Source: Spirobacillus cienkowskii
GTDB lineage: Bacteria; Bdellovibrionota_B; Oligoflexia; Silvanigrellales; Silvanigrellaceae
Assembly: GCF_037081835.1 (NCBI RefSeq)
Contig: NZ_CP146516.1
Span: 1,821,501 to 1,885,500 of the forward strand
Direction: 5' to 3'
Length of the DNA: 64,000 nucleotides
In this document: positions 63,546 through 64,000 of the stretch, piece by piece
Layout: each line of letters starts with the position of its first letter
How positions within the stretch are numbered: the stretch's first letter is position 1
Notes under the pieces: model-generated
What the model was told of the DNA's origin: nothing
The model's input: only the letters and a program-made list of their open reading frames with translations
Databases searched by the model: none
Position numbers and translations under genes: made by a program

Positions 63546-63590
63546 CAGAAACGAACGTAAAGCCCCGACTTCTAAAGTTGGGGCTTTATG
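63546..63590. mobile_element. Solitary IS608-type left end, probably used as the secA terminator
   Basis: TTTACCAGAAACGAACGTA at 63541-63559 is identical to the DNA at the left end of the IS element (51883-51901), including the TTAC target. It is followed by a similar hairpin, AAAGCCCCGACTT with AAGTTGGGGCTTT (63559-63587), whose differences from the IS copy are matched on both arms or give G-T pairs. No tnpA, tnpB or right end follows. It may be a remnant, a non-autonomous element or a REP-like sequence. By position, 50 bases after secA and 10 before a convergent gene, it can serve as a bidirectional terminator. Confidence 0.7.
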
Positions 63591-63596
63591 ATAAAT

Positions 63597-63974
63597 TTAA
63601 GTATAAAACACTCTTTGACTCCCTTTTGATTTACCACTCTGTAAAAACTGAATCAATTCTTTACTATTTAAGGCATTTGTTAAATTTTTTTTAATTAATG
63701 ATTCATTCGGATAATTAATATTAGTTTTTGTAAAATCTAAAAAACCAAAACTCAAATCACTTGTTTGATATTTGAGTTGGGAAGTATTCAAAGTAAATGA
63801 CATTGTAAAACAAATATTATTTTCTAACTTAACTTTAGAGCTATTGCTTTTATTTAAAATTTGATAATTTTCAAATAAATGAATGCAAATAAATAAATAT
63901 TCATGTGAGTTAGTTTTTTCTATAAATAAATATTTCATTGAAAAATCTAATTTAATATAATAATTAGAGGCCAT
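63597..63974 (-). CDS. Hypothetical protein
   Basis: A 125-residue product (MASNYYIKLDFSMKYLFIEK...) without recognised domain, signal peptide or membrane segment. It starts with likely beta strands and ends in a polar, Lys/Ser-rich helix (NALNSKELIQFLQSGKSKG). The ATG at 63974 has only a weak AGAG site nearby, and the true start could lie elsewhere. It converges with secA, separated by the solitary IS left end. Confidence 0.4.
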   Translation of the reverse strand: MASNYYIKLDFSMKYLFIEKTNSHEYLFICIHLFENYQILNKSNSSKVKLENNICFTMSFTLNTSQLKYQTSDLSFGFLDFTKTNINYPNESLIKKNLTNALNSKELIQFLQSGKSKGSQRVFYT

Positions 63975-64000
63975 ATATGAGTCTAAAAAAATCTCTAAAT

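Noticed and set aside
1-64000. tRNA genes
   Set aside because: No cloverleaf with a GTTCGA-type T-loop and matching acceptor stem was noticed on either strand; a dedicated scan could still find one.

Overview
The window is chromosomal DNA from a low-G+C (roughly one third G+C), Gram-negative, motile bacterium. Evidence is a flagellin gene, the MreC-MreD-PBP2-RodA rod-shape cluster, lipoproteins, an M17 peptidase next to an MltD-like lytic transglycosylase, an IHF-alpha-type protein, a PanP-type decarboxylase and a sensor kinase whose PAS domain has a Cys-rich motif seen in delta-proteobacterial-grade bacteria. My best guess is the Bdellovibrionota/Oligoflexia side (Silvanigrella- or Spirobacillus-like). 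This is inference from gene mix and composition; no 16S gene is present to test it.

Layout. 0-7.2 kb: central metabolism and nucleotide salvage (tpiA fragment, pgk, manC, hemE, pepF, punA, hpt). 7.2-11.3 kb: a small secreted Lys-rich protein, an Nmad3-like protein and an M1 aminopeptidase. 11.3-16.7 kb, minus strand: ruvC, a small membrane protein, rodA, mrdA, mreD, mreC. 16.9-20.8 kb: ppiD-like chaperone, NAD kinase, a lone nuoB and an OmpR-type regulator. 20.8-24.5 kb: GT-C-like membrane protein, an odd pilin, a lipase. 24.5 kb: an isolated 5S rRNA gene with its own promoter-like sequence and terminator. 24.7-32.3 kb: aminotransferase, flagellin, NamZ-type muramidase, then two very AT-rich membrane-linked genes that look like degenerate sulfatase-fold proteins. 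32.5-41.7 kb: pyruvate kinase with a 5' frameshift, trpS, ihfA, an HU-like gene, panP, lon, a sensor kinase. 41.7-51.8 kb: a large unrecognised AT-rich gene, rpmG, a prenyl synthase, a CpoB-like lipoprotein, a lone DHp-like domain, pepA, a lytic transglycosylase and two ABC transporter genes.

51.9-60.8 kb is the accessory part. A complete IS200/IS605 (IS608-like) element with tnpA and tnpB spans 51888-53795; both ends can be placed (TTAC before the left end, TCAA at the right end). A lipoprotein gene and an orphan AbrB-type antitoxin gene follow. Then comes a compact type II-C-like CRISPR-Cas locus: tracrRNA (minus strand), cas9 (plus), a 9-repeat array with a terminator (plus), and cas2, cas1 and a small coiled-coil gene (minus, running toward the array). 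In the tracrRNA anti-repeat, four of six differences from the repeat are G-to-A changes that keep pairing only if tracrRNA is on the minus strand and crRNA on the plus strand. Each repeat ends in an extended -10 box, and the degenerate first repeat keeps just the promoter-like part, so each spacer probably has its own promoter. The small coiled-coil gene lies 5 bases before cas1, which lacks its own Shine-Dalgarno sequence; it is the best candidate here for an undescribed CRISPR-linked component.

The window ends with secA, a solitary copy of the IS left-end hairpin just downstream of it, and a hypothetical gene.
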